A stretch of 64,000 nucleotides of DNA, from positions 1 to 64,000 of the forward strand of contig BLJB01000203.1 of NCBI GenBank assembly GCA_013423325.1. The letters run 5' to 3'. Every line of letters starts with the position of its first letter. Within the stretch, counting starts at the first letter, position 1. Made by a program: the position numbers and the translations under genes. The stretch is from Usnea hakonensis (Eukaryota > Ascomycota > Lecanoromycetes > Lecanorales > Parmeliaceae). The notes under the pieces were generated by a model that ran no database searches, had not been told where the DNA came from, and saw only the letters and a program-made list of their open reading frames with translations. Positions 21,783-32,802 of the stretch are shown here, piece by piece.

Positions 21783-24744
21783 CTACGCCCCATCGTCTTC
21801 GTCCTTCAGGGCTTCATCAGACAGCGGATCCTCCCTGTTCTCGGCGTCCCTAGCTCCATCCCCCATCTTTTCCACATCCTCGCCTAATCGCGCAATCTCC
21901 ACCGTCCCCTCTCCCCCCCCTTCTTCCTTGCCCGCCATATGGTCTTTGATATCGGCATCGAATTCTTGTCCTTCGCAAATGACATCGTTCGGCTCATCTT
22001 TCGTACTAGCGTTTGTTTGAGCCTTGACGTCCTTGTGGAAGCGGTCTTTTGAATGGTCCATGAGTGGCGTGTCTTCGTTGAAGAGACGCAGCAGCATCGC
22101 CCTGCGATCTTCTTTGGGGAGCATCAGATTGAGTGAATGGAGGCTGCGCCAGAGCGGAAGAACCATGCGTTCGCTGCCGTGGTGAAGTCAGCATTGATCG
22201 ACTGCGCTTTCGAAGATGGAGCAAAATTGTCATACCTAAAGCTATCCTCTCCCTCCCCCTTCTCGACCCTCAGCACACAACATCCCATCCCCACATCCCG
22301 AACCCTCTCCCCAATCTCCCCAAGTCCCTTCCACCCCTCCCCATCAACCTTTGGAAACATCTCCACCAAAAGCGCCCTCAACGTGCTCCTCCTCCACAAC
22401 CGCACGATCCTTTCCTCCCCCACCCACGCCTCCAAAACCGGCAACCCCTCGCTCTGGATCCTCCACCGACACACGTCGGCCGATTGGACGTCCTGCTTGA
22501 CAAACATCTTTACGCCACAGTGCACGAATTTGATGCCCGAGGTTGCGTTGGCGGTCAGGATGGAGCGGGCGAGGGCGGAGGTGTAGTAGATTGTTTTGGA
22601 AGGGTGGCCGAGGGCGTTGCGGACCATGAATCGGTCCCGCGGGAACGTGGGTGAGAGGTCGTAGAAGTCGTAGATGGATTGCAGATCCGGTTGGTCTGGG
22701 GCGATGTACTTGAAAGGTTCTTCGTAGGGTTGTTTGTTCTTGTTGAAATGTGCCTGGCTGTTGTTGTTTTTGTTGTTGCCAAGGGGGGGAGCCGGGGAAG
22801 GGAATGAGGTCTGCGTTTCGGGACGGCTGGCGTCGAGTTGGGCGCCTGGCGGTGGTGGCCAGTGGACTTGGCGGTCCTCGTCGCCTTGGTCTTCGACTTC
22901 GATGTCGTCTCGGGTTTTGAGCCGCTTGATCGCCATTGCGGCGTCGGTGTGGGCGTCGTGCTCACGTTTGACGGCCGTGGGGTGGGTGCCGGGAGGGTTC
23001 GCTTTGTTCTGGCGGGCTGCCGCCGATACCCCTTCTGAGTAGTCGTCGGTCTGTGGGGGCACGATCTTATCGGCGGCTTCGATTTTTTCAAGCGGGTCGC
23101 TGCCGTTTGTGGTTTTGGCTTCGATCTCTTTGACTACGTCCATGATGGAAGTGGGTTCCGGCTCGGCCTTTTTGGGCTCGGCTTCTGGTCTTGGTTTAAT
23201 TTCGATTTTTTTCTCCAGGACAGTGATGAAAAATGCGCCCGTGTCCTGGAGATGTCCGTAGATTCGCATGCACCGGTCAAGCGGGACAGATTCTTCTCCT
23301 TCCTTTGGGGGAAACATGAATTCGGATAGTCTTCCAAGTCCTTCCTCGCCGTATCTTGCTTTCCCTTCTTCTACTGCTTGCCAGGATTTCCATATTCTAC
23401 CTTGCTTGTCCATGACTTTCCACTCACTTAAGCCTTGCCGTCTCTTTAGTCGAGGCAGAGCACTACTGCAGTCAAGGATGTCCACCTTGGACATGCCACC
23501 ACATCGGTCGATAGCTGTTGCTATGACCGCCTCGTTTTCCACGGGATTCATACTGCAAGTTGAGTAGACAACCCTTCCCCCGACTTTCAGCATTTGCAAC
23601 GCGCGGACCAATATGCGGACTTGCGTGGAGAAGAGCCCAAGCGCATTCCCAGGGCTCCAATCTTTCCAAACATTGACGTTCTTTCGACAGGTGCCGTCGC
23701 CAGAGCATGGCACATCGGCTAAGATGCGATCGAACTTGAGGTATCTATTTCTCATCTCGCCGCCCTCTCGGAGGGAATCAGATGAAACCTTTATCGATGG
23801 GTACATTGTTGCATCATGATTCGTTACGATCAGGTTGGGAGAATTGAGTCTTTTCATCTGATGTACGAGCATGTGCGCGCGCTTGTAGTCGGCATCATTG
23901 GCGATCAGCAACCCGGTCGTCCTCCCATCGTCCGACCAGTCGCCATTTCGTTCTTCCTCTTCCATTTGCGCTTCGGTCAATTGACCGTCGGGGCTCGTGT
24001 CTCGTCCTTGATCCATCTTCATCTTGCGTACCACTTTTCGGGTCCGTGCTTCCTCTCCGCCATGTACCATTTCGATCAATTGAGCCGCTTTGCTACCAGG
24101 CGCCGCACACAAGTCCAAAACGGTCATGCCCGGTCGGACGTCCATGAGTAATGGCGGGATCATGCTGACCACTTCCTGCCGACTTATGTTTCCAACACTC
24201 GTCTCTGAGACTAGGAACTTTTGGAAGGAAGCAAAGGGTGGGAATCTGCGCACGACGCTTTTGGGGGTGGTCATCTGCCAAGCCAGTTGATCTGGGAACC
24301 ATGATAAAGCGTTTGGCGGATTGACGAGCTCACCATTATGCTCTATGGAGATGATCTCCGGTATGTAGCGGTCCTTTAGTAGTTGCTGCACCGGTAGAGC
24401 TTGCCTATAGGTTTCAAGCGATTAGCATGTGCCCAACGGTATTCGTAGGACGTTCGGTACGCTTTTGAACCAGTGAAGCGAAAGCTATTTGGGAGTTCTC
24501 GTCGCAATGCTGTCCAAAATTCTTCTCTTTCAGGTTCTTCAACCAAGTCCAGGTCATTGTAGTATTTCTCGTACTGCGCATTCGTTTTGGGTACTTCTGA
24601 ATAATCTGTGCGAATAGCTCGTTGACTACCGCCACGACCTCCGCCTCTGGCCCCGCCTCGACCCTGGGATGAGAAGGGTGAGCGGAATGCTTCAAAAGAT
24701 CTGACATGGAAGGAACTGACCCTTTTGCCCCCACGTTTACCCAT
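21783..24744 (-). CDS. TRM4: tRNA (cytosine-5-)-methyltransferase, NSUN2/Trm4 type
   Basis: Four exons: 24744-24721, 24663-24461, 24404-22236 and 22173-21783; 928 residues. The first exon codes only MGKRGGKR, followed by a Gly/Arg-rich segment, then YEKYYNDL and FRFTGSKAQALPVQQLL, all typical of Trm4. The SAM site is LDLCAAPGSKAAQ (Cys about residue 175). The two catalytic cysteines are in DVPCSGDGTC (about 309) and VVYSTCSMNP (about 359). The last exon begins SERMVLPLWRSLHSLNLMLP, a conserved end, and adds a long acidic tail. The enzyme makes m5C in tRNAs in the nucleus. A Pro/Asn/Lys-rich spacer separates the catalytic core from the C-terminal PUA-like part. The ATG at 24744 is preferred over one six codons upstream because family members start M-G-(K/R). 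Confidence 0.92.
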
Positions 24745-25724
24745 GTCCAGGTAGCTTGACAAGATTTGAAATGCAGTTGCCAGCTGTAGTGGTGAAATGA
24801 CTTTTCGGTTCCGTACGATCTTTAGGTAATTCTCCAGCTCTACTATATTACGGTTGACTACAAGCTACATTATGCTATTCCCTTGTGTCACAACTCCTCT
24901 GCAATTTTTTTCATCTGACTCTTCGTCAAACCACCCCAATACAACATACCCCTCGCACGCGTGTTTGCGTCCTCATTAAAGGGCGATATTTACGCCGCTC
25001 TAGGCACAACGCGTCACTTCTCCCACTGACTTCCAACGTATTAGCATCATGCACATTTGCCTACACTAATATTGGTAGGCAAAAACGCCAGACGAATTCG
25101 GACTTACCTCGTTATCTGCAACTTGCGCAGCTTCCGCCTTAATGCGGAGGCTTTTTCGTATTCTTCAAGTGCTTTTCTCGTCAAGATGTCACAGCTTCAT
25201 CAAACGTAAGACCAAACAAAGCTCGCTGTCAGAATCTGGAGTATCTGGGAATGTTCCGACATGCCGGTGATGCCGTGGTCACTTTGGCCTCGAAGAAACT
25301 CCTCGGATATCCTCTCTTTCTTCTTCGTTTGTCTCTATACAGCTTCCTAATAGGAGATCGCTAGGCCAGGATTTCATCCTTTGTTAGGCACGAGTCTATC
25401 TCCTATCTCGGTCCAAGGATCACCTTTGAAACTACTACATAGAGTGCACATTTAATTTGGTCTTCTACGCACTCATTCATCCATTTCAATGGTACATATA
25501 TGTCTAACTCTATCAGGCAGTCGGAAGCATATCTGCATGGAAGTATACCTCGCCTCAAAAGTTTGTATTTTCCTAAGCATTCGGAGCTCTCGGCTTTTCT
25601 CGGTACTGACCCCGCCTTGATCGACATTCGACATAGTGACGTTGTGATATGTTGTCGGCATTCATACATCTATAGTCCATTTCGATCCTTTCCAACCTCA
25701 TCGATTCCCCAAGACTACACCACA
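24745..25724. other. Divergent promoter region of TRM4 and the class II aldolase gene
   Basis: About 980 bp between two divergent starts. No supported gene; a reading frame upstream of 25725 is in frame with the aldolase gene but lacks family similarity. Confidence 0.4.
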
Positions 25725-26665
25725 ATGGCCCCACCATCGGCGACGACCACAGAAAATGGAACCAATGGCTCCTATCCCTCCACCAAGGCGCCTCTCGAGC
25801 CTGGATTAAGCGAATCCAAAGCGAGAGGGCAAATGGCGGCTTTCCCTGGACCTCCAACGTTCAGTGATAAATACGAGGAGCGGGAATACCTCAAAGGCCG
25901 ACTCGCGGCCGCCTTTCGTATCTTTGGAAAGTATGGCTTTGACGAAGGAGTAGCAGGCCATATAACACTTCGAGATCCAGTGGACCCTACTACGTTCTGG
26001 GTGAATCCATGGGGTGTGGCGTTTTCGATGATTAAGAGGAGTGACTTGATACAAGTGGACCATAGTGGGAAAGTCATCGATGGAGGGAAAGTAAGATTAT
26101 TGAACACGGCTGCGTTCATGATACATGGTGCAGTGCACGAGGCGAGGCCGGATGTGATCTGTGCTGCACATTCCCACAGCATCTATGGGCGCTCATTCTG
26201 TGCACTGGGTCGGAAGCTTGACACCATAACGCAAGATGCTTGCTCTTTTCATGACGTACGATTAGCATTATCTTAGTGTTCGGATAGAAGTGCTAATAGT
26301 CCCCACAGGACCACGCCCTCTACTCAACATTCAACGGCATTGTCCTCGCCGACAAAGAAGGTAAAGAGATTGCACAAGTCTTGGGAGATAAAAAAGCCGT
26401 TCTTCTACAAAATCATGGCCTTCTCACGGTCGGCGGAACCGTTGAAGCCGCAGTGTTCTGGTTCCTGAGCCTCGAGAAATGCTGTCATGCGCAGCTGATG
26501 GCAGATGCTGCTGCCGGAAGCCGAGGCCAGGAGACGGTAAAGATCGACGACGATGACGCAGCATACACATACAAGACCGTTGGAACCCCGAGAGCTGGCT
26601 GGTTCAGCGCCAAGCCGACGTTCGACGTTATTGAAAAGGAGTGCGGAGCAGATTATTTGCAGTAA
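25725..26665 (+). CDS. Class II aldolase/adducin-domain protein
   Basis: Two exons, 25725-26255 and 26309-26665, give 295 residues, the usual fungal length. The ATG of MAPPSATTTENG is chosen because similarity begins just after it (REYLKGRLAAAFRIFGKYGF). The domain shows GHITLRDP, FWVNPWG, AAHSHSIYGRSF with the metal-binding His-X-His, SFHDDHALYS across the intron, and LLQNHGLLTVGG. These mark the aldolase II/adducin fold with a zinc site. Bacterial relatives cleave sugar phosphates, such as fuculose-1-phosphate; fungal members are mostly uncharacterised, so the substrate is unknown. It is cytosolic, with no signal peptide. It lies next to a monocarboxylate-type carrier on the same strand, which could be a functional pair, but this is inference. 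Confidence 0.9.
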
Positions 26666-27292
26666 TTGGCGGAGAGCAGGGTCTCCTTGATTCATCTGGT
26701 CTTATTAAAGGACGAATAATTCCTCGGCGCAGACAATTTTTGTATTGGCTTTCTGTGTTTGAAAAAAAGTCCTTCGCTCATCAACGGCTTGTGTACATAC
26801 TCGATTAGCTCATTTGGGGTATCGTTGGCATTCTGCAGAGCTCCAATACTGCCGCTGAGGATGCCTTTGCTACACTCACAGTCATTGGACCACCGGTCTG
26901 TCGCCCGTCTTTCAGTGCAAATCAATCTAGTATGCGAATCATTGTTTCCAGGATCTCTGCTTAACGCGTCGGGAGTCTTCTTTGCTGCTTCTCCACCTCT
27001 GATTCACTCAAATTTTCTCCAGTCGACGTCCCGTCTATCTCGACATGTTTAAGGTCAAGTGGCTCTGTATCAAATATCCTGACCTGCGTTACACTTTGAT
27101 GTTTTCAAGATTTGTAAGATATCTCATTCGAGACATTAGGCTAAAATTCCGTCCCTATTGTCGTCACGTCGTCCTTAATGCCGATCTAGCAGCCCGCGCA
27201 TTGGATGATCCCGGATTATTCCGAGAGCTGGCATATTTATATTCTCAGTGACAGTCGCATTCTTTTCTTGATCGGATCGCATCACACGACCA
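26666..27292. other. Intergenic, nothing seen
   Basis: Between two same-strand genes; it holds the promoter of the MFS gene at 27293. No gene seen. Confidence 0.4.
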
Positions 27293-28710
27293 ATGGAACT
27301 CCAACCACCTTATGAGTCAGCCTTATTTGGCGATGAAACATCTCAAGCCATTACTGGAGACAACACATCAGAGCAGGCGCCAGTGTTCCGCTCCGTCAAT
27401 GCCAGAGATAAGGCGACTGTGTTGTAAGTAGTCCCCAGGCGAGCCTTTGCCGCACTCCTAACAGCGTCGCCAGGATCTGCGCATTCTTCGCCGTGTTCCA
27501 AACCATCGGTCCGAACTTGAGCTATGGCGTCTTTCAAACTTTCTACACATCCAGCGACCAATCGATCCTGTCTCCCCGAGAGGCATCGAACAAGGCTCTC
27601 ATCGCTTTCATCGGCACTCTCGCGGCGGGCTTGACATGGGGCGGCTCCATCTACGTGAATCCCCTCATGTCCCGCTTTCCCAACCCCAAACACCTCGCAG
27701 TGCCCGGTTGCCTCTTGATGAGCACAGCCTTCCTCCTCGCATCCTTTAGCACGAAGACATACCACCTGCTCCTTACACAAGGCCTCCTCTACGGCGTTGG
27801 GAGCTCCCTGCTTTATTTCCCCCTTATCAGTGTCGCACCCGAGTATTTCGACCGCCGGCGTGGCGCCGCCATGGGCTTGATTCTCAGCGCCGCAGGTCTC
27901 GGCGGAGTCGCATTCTCACTCGCCATCCGCGCCTTACTCGACCGCGTCGGCGCGCGATGGACGCTCCGAGCCCTGAGCCTGGAAAACTTATTCGTCTCGC
28001 TCTCGGCCGCTCTCACGGCACTACCGAGCCGCAGCGCCCACACCCCGCGACCCACACTCGTCAACTGGACCATTGCCAAAAAACCCGCTTTCATCCTGCA
28101 AGCCCTCGCAGCCCTGCTGCAAGCGTCGGGCAACTTCGTCCCGATGACCTTCACGCCCGAGTTCTCGGTGGCGGTGGGCTACACGGCGGCGTTTGGCGCG
28201 GTGCTGCTGGCGGTGAATAATGGCGTCAACGCCGTGAGCCGCGTCCTGACGGGCGTGTTGGCGGATGCGTGGGGCAGGCAGAACGTGCTGATTTTGTCGG
28301 TCGTGGGGAGCGCGTTGAGCGTGCTGGTGCTGTGGATGGGCGCAGCGCATGATGATCGAGGGACGAGTACGGGTGCGGGCGGGGATAGGCAGGGACTGTG
28401 GGTCGCGTTCGTCATGTTGTATGGGATGGTGGCGGGGGGTTACATGGCTCTCTTTCCGGTGACGATTTCCGAGGTTTTTGGCATCCAGGCGTACGCGTCG
28501 GTGAACGGGTTTGTGTATTTTGTGAGGGGGTGCGGGGCGGCGTTTGGGGCGCCGGTTGGGGGGCAGATTTTGGGGGAGGGGGTCGGTGCGGGGTCGTTTA
28601 GGAGGCTGGTTTGGTATGATGGGGCGTTGTTGCTGGGGTGTTCGGTGTGTGTTGTGGGCGTGAGGGGGTTTGATGCGGTTGAGAAGAGGAGGTGGAGGTG
28701 GAAGGCTTAA
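27293..28710 (+). CDS. MFS monocarboxylate-transporter-like protein
   Basis: Two exons, 27293-27423 and 27474-28710, joined as ATVLICAFFAVFQTIGPNL; 455 residues with about 12 hydrophobic helices. Helix 1 is followed by SYGVFQTFYTS, then LAAGLTWGGSIYVNPLMSRF and LLYGVGSSLLYFPL, characteristic of the fungal MCT-like (MCH) MFS branch. EYFDRRRGAAMGLILSAAGLGG is the conserved loop 4-5 region. In the second half, SRVLTGVLADAWGRQNVL is the matching signature. Family proteins carry small acids or related metabolites at the plasma membrane; some sit in secondary-metabolism clusters. The codon third positions shift from C-rich to G-rich around 28150. Long antisense frames here are shadows of high GC. 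Confidence 0.88.
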
Positions 28711-29724
28711 GGGGAAGGGGTCCATTAGACTGGGGATAGTCCCCCTTGGACAGTCGCCCTTGGAAAGTCCCCCAGAACTTTGTGGCCGAATACCGTCTGC
28801 AATCTACTCTAGAAGGCCCCTTCATCCTTCTTCGATCGGTGGCTTTGGTAGCTGTGAATGCAATGATAAGAATCCATAAAGAAAATTCCTCCTCGCAGAG
28901 GCTGAGAGAGTTGTTCATTGAGCGAACCACTTTTCTCTAGGGTAATGTATTTTGCTCTGTTCGTGCGATGTACGAGTGATCAGAAGCAGTAAGCATTGCA
29001 ATCACAGCAAAGATGGTGGCACTGGTGGCTAGTTTACAAATATGATCACAGTTTGTTGAAGTCTGTGAATGATGCAGCCGGTGTTCATCATTCATGGGGC
29101 ATTTGCCAGAGAAAGTGAATTCGATGCCTATCATGCATAAATACCGATATCTCATGGGTTGGTAGGGTGTAAGATTTGGGGGTAAGCGACCGAACCTGAA
29201 AACTAGCCTTTTTTCATTTCATAACCAAAATTATTTACCAATAAATGTCGTTAGTAATAAATTAGTACACTATTCAAAGAATTTGTAGTGTGCTGCCAGG
29301 AGATTTTACCCTATTAGGGATGAAGTGAGTGTCACGATGACAGGTAAGGTATGTTGCTAAGTCACTGGATAGCAGACGAATCTGTAAATGCATAGGTATA
29401 TGGGAGGAAAATTCAAAATGATAGGCACGGTAGAAGCACTTGTACTTACGTGCCAACTGATCGATCATTGTCTCAAACATCATCATTGATGGACTAGAAG
29501 CCCGAGACGGCGTTCTGGATAATAATGTACCATGGCAATTTTCTCATGAGAAACCTTGATCAACCTCACAAAGCATGCAAATATGGAGGTCAGATACATT
29601 GTACTGATCCGAGATATCGTCGTCTCACAGAGTCATCCCCGAAACCGTCCCCAATCCTGTCTGCGGACAATTGGGTCATCTATTGTTTTGGGTCAAAGAA
29701 AGCCCAATGCCTCAAATGAGAGCT
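28711..29724. other. Intergenic with a decayed short repeat
   Basis: No gene. A short array related to the 16-bp satellite is at 28737-28785, just after the MFS stop. Confidence 0.4.
28737..28785. repeat. Decayed minisatellite, site 1
   Basis: Three units of the form AGTCCCCCTTGGA with a ~15-bp period. Similar in character to arrays at 35.27, 45.25 and 46.70 kb. Confidence 0.5.
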
Positions 29725-31593
29725 TCATGCTCCAGTGGTGGCAGCGTTGTTCTTGGCAGCATCCTCGGCGCTTTTACTCGCATCTTCCATCTGAGTGCGA
29801 AGGTTTTTGACCTGTTTGCTCACGACTCGCCAGAGCAAGAGATGATCAAGCTCATGACTTTTTACACCAGCCTCTGGTAGCTCATCGGTTGCTCTACTCT
29901 TCCCTTTTTGAGAGCCGACGATCATGAGAAGTGAAGTGATGAAGGTCTCCTTGAGGTAAGCGAAGCTGAAGCCTTCAGTAACCTCTGCAATAGCTTCGGA
30001 GAGCTTTGGCGGGAACTCGACGGCCTTGTTGTTGGAGAGCTTGGATCTCCAATACTCGCAGTACTTTATCCTCTCAGGCAAGGCAGGGAGGGCGAAATGG
30101 TACTTGCGGTCGAATCGGCCTGGCCTCTTGGAGATACCTGCGTCCAATCTCTCGAGATAGTTGGTGCTACCAAGCATCATTAGTCCCTCGTTTGATTCCA
30201 AGCCGTCGATTTCATTGAGAAAGAAGCTCTTAACCTCATCTGTAATGAAGCTGTCGAGGTCCTCAAAGATCAAGAGACATGGGGTGGACTGTCTAGCTTT
30301 GACGAAGATTTCTCGGATAGCATATTCAGGACCTCTACTGCGTATTGAGTTAGCTTTACCTGCGAACATGAGAAAGTGCACTCACCATCCAGCGAGAGAC
30401 TTGACGTAGAGCGCCGGGATCGGTTCCGGACGCTTGTAAAGAGCATGGATGAGAGCTTTGATCGAGATAGTTTTGCCATTTCCAGGTAATCCGTGAAATA
30501 TGATACCTCTCTTCCAAGGCACCGCAAACTCCTGATAGTCTTCCCTGCTGTCGAAAAAGCCCACAACGTCATTAATCAAGGTCTCTTTTATTTCTTTGTC
30601 CATGATCACATCGTCCCAGCTTGAATTTTGCACAGAAGCCCAAAGATCTTTGCTCTTGGTCCACTCGGCTTGATCGAACAGCAGCACCTCGTCGTGTACG
30701 TCGTTATTCCACTTTGAAGCTGCAGCAATCAGCTCATCGGTAGCCTTGCAGCGTCCGTCGACCTCATGATCACGCTTGTGCAAGATGTATTCATTGTGGA
30801 CCTCGTAATAGCCTTGCCAGAAGGTAGCTGTATACACGATGAAGACTTCGCCCTTCCATTCATAGTTATACTTTCCAAAATGGACCTTGTCCGTCATCTT
30901 GCCCTCCTCCTCGGAAATACGTTGGCTAGGTGGAGTATGGAGACGCCATGCTGATATCGAATCGGTCTTTATGTCTAGTTCTGCCTTCGCCTGTCCACCT
31001 TGACCAAAGGCAACAGTACCAGTGGAAGCAGGCGTGACCGTCACGATCCAGCCTGGATAGCGGCCGCGAAGGAAGGAGACGATGGCGGTCTCGCTAGACA
31101 CCTGGAGGCCAGCATTATGCATCTGATAGTCTTCAAAGACTTTGATTGCAGCTTCATCGGCGGCGAAGTCGCCCTCCATCTTGGGATTGTATGAAGCTTC
31201 TCCGTTCCTCATATTGTAGTATCTTTGGATGAGTCCGGCTTAGTCGATATGACAGCTTTTCTGATATAGGAGGACGTAGATAGTAAGAAAATGAAGAACA
31301 ATCTCGCCATTCCGAGTGCAGGGCCATTTTGTTAAGTATGCCTTGACCCGCAAGGCGACGCATTCTAGGCATCCACCTTCTTCACACTTTCAGGCAGAAG
31401 AGCGGGAAACGTCAAGCCTCATTCGCCATCGTGTACTCACATTCATATACATCAAGTTCCAATTGAAGATAGACTCATAATGGCTCGCAACTTTCACTGG
31501 CTCGACGGGGTTCTTTACCGGCTGCCACTCAAGGATTTGTTTCAGCTGCCAAGCGATCCCCACGCTAGCCCAAAACGATTTACAAGAAGCCAT
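29725..31593 (-). CDS. AAA ATPase, BCS1-like
   Basis: Three exons, about 31593-31437, 31238-30386 and 30337-29725, giving 540 residues; the first junction (MNVTGLIQRYY) is the least certain. A ~250-residue N-terminal region precedes the AAA core. The core has Walker A GLPGNGKT around residue 300, SLAGCRGPEYAIREIF across intron 2, Walker B LLIFEDLDSF near 356, the sensor region LMMLGSTNYLERLD, and RPGRFDRKYHF with arginines expected at the subunit interface. Many fungi have several such ATPases related to mitochondrial Bcs1. This one lacks a recognisable BCS1 N-terminal membrane helix, so the mitochondrial role should not be assumed. The tail is Lys/Ala/Asn-rich. It is divergent from RPB5, with only 40 bp between the two start codons. 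Confidence 0.82.
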
Positions 31594-31633
31594 CCAAAAT
31601 AATTTTCACCTCCCATACAATCAGCTTGGCAAC

Positions 31634-31882
31634 ATGGACAGCCAAGACGCCGAACGAGCAAAGGTCGCTGCAGATGCTGACAGAGAACTTACCCGTCTCT
31701 GGCGAGCATGGCGAACGGTACACCAAATGTGCCAGGACAGGGTACAATACTCCTCCGCCTACTCCAACAACACCCACTGACGTCCTTTACAAGGGCTACG
31801 AAATAGGCGAAGAAGAAGTCAAGATCTCTCTCGACGATTTCCGTAGAAACTACAGTGACCCTATCAGCGGGCCTGAGTCTGC

Positions 31883-31932
<50 letters not shown>

Positions 31933-32548
31933 NNGGCCCGAGTCTGCCCCCCCCCCCCCCCCGGCTCTCCCTCCCCCTGCCTCATAGCATGGAGCAAAGG
32001 AGCACCACACTGACCCACCGCCCAGCCGCAAGAAAATGAACACCTCCTTCCGCCCCACCGACGCCATGGTCGCCAAATACACCGCCATACCCACCAAAGC
32101 CGAACCCTCCCCCCAGCCCCAAATCGGCACCATCTGGATCGAATTCTCCTCCGACGCCAGCATCGGCATCAAGCAAATGCGCGCCTTCGCCCACCACGTC
32201 GCCCAGCACAAATTCCACACGGGCATCCTAGTCACGCAAGCCTCCATCACGCCCGCCGCGCTCAAAATCATCCCCGTCGTGCTCCCGTCTATTATTGAGA
32301 CTTTCCAGGAGCAGGATCTGTTGGTGAATATTACGCATCATGAGCTGGTGCCGACGCATGAGCTTTTGAGCGCGGAGCAGAAGGTGGAGCTTTTGAGGCG
32401 ATATCGGTTGAAGGAGAGTCAGTTACCGAGGATCCAGGTGGGGGATCCGGTAGCGAAGTATCTTGGGCTGAGGAAGGGGCAGGTGGTGAAGATCATCAGG
32501 AGGAGTGAGACGGCTGGGAGGTATGCGAGTTATCGGTGGGCGATATGA
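31634..32548 (+). CDS. RPB5: RNA polymerase subunit RPABC1 (Rpb5), with an assembly gap
   Basis: Exon 1, 31634-31741, codes for RELTRLWRAWRTVHQMC. A 52-bp intron is followed by exon 2 from 31794 with GYEIGEEEVKISLDDFRRNY. The conserved C-terminal assembly domain is intact from 32036 to 32548: IWIEFSSDASIGIKQM, NITHHELVPTHELL, RYRLKESQLPRIQ and SETAGRYASYRWAI. Rpb5 is shared by RNA polymerases I, II and III. Between the two parts lie a 49-C run, two Ns and a 16-C run. The frame leading to DPPPSRKKMNTSF has a TAG right after this tract, inside CCTCATAG, so either a second intron ends there (the C run as its pyrimidine tract) or the assembly is wrong. The protein in this middle part cannot be given. 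The start is the ATG of MDSQDAERAK. Confidence 0.9.
31884..31962. repeat. Poly-C homopolymer with a 2-base gap
   Basis: 49 Cs, then NN (31933-31934), a 12-base segment GGCCCGAGTCTG, then 16 Cs. The segment left of the first run, GGGCCTGAGTCTG, is almost the same, so the two flanks may be two readings of one site. Confidence 0.85.
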
Positions 32549-32802
32549 TGGAGTGAGCTTCTACGGCTGCCTACGATTCTTTCTTGAAGCGGAATACAGA
32601 TCGCGCCTGGACTTTATCCCAGGATGAACCAATGAGCAGGGACACTCTACGCATGCATTACAGGCTGTTCTTTTTTTGTGACGGTTGAAGACATTGCAAC
32701 ATGCCATTATTTCGATTAGGGCACTGAAAAAAGAGGGCAAGGCGAGGAGTCAAGGTTTCCATAGTGTCTACAAAATACCCAAAATGCAATGCCATACTAT
32801 AT

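Noticed and set aside
22555..23091. Antisense and alternative frames over TRM4
   Set aside because: Low-complexity shadows (Thr/Pro/Ser); the TRM4 frame is conserved.
28021..28725. 234-codon antisense frame over the MFS carrier
   Set aside because: His/Pro/Arg-rich shadow of a high-GC gene with clear transporter sequence on the other strand.
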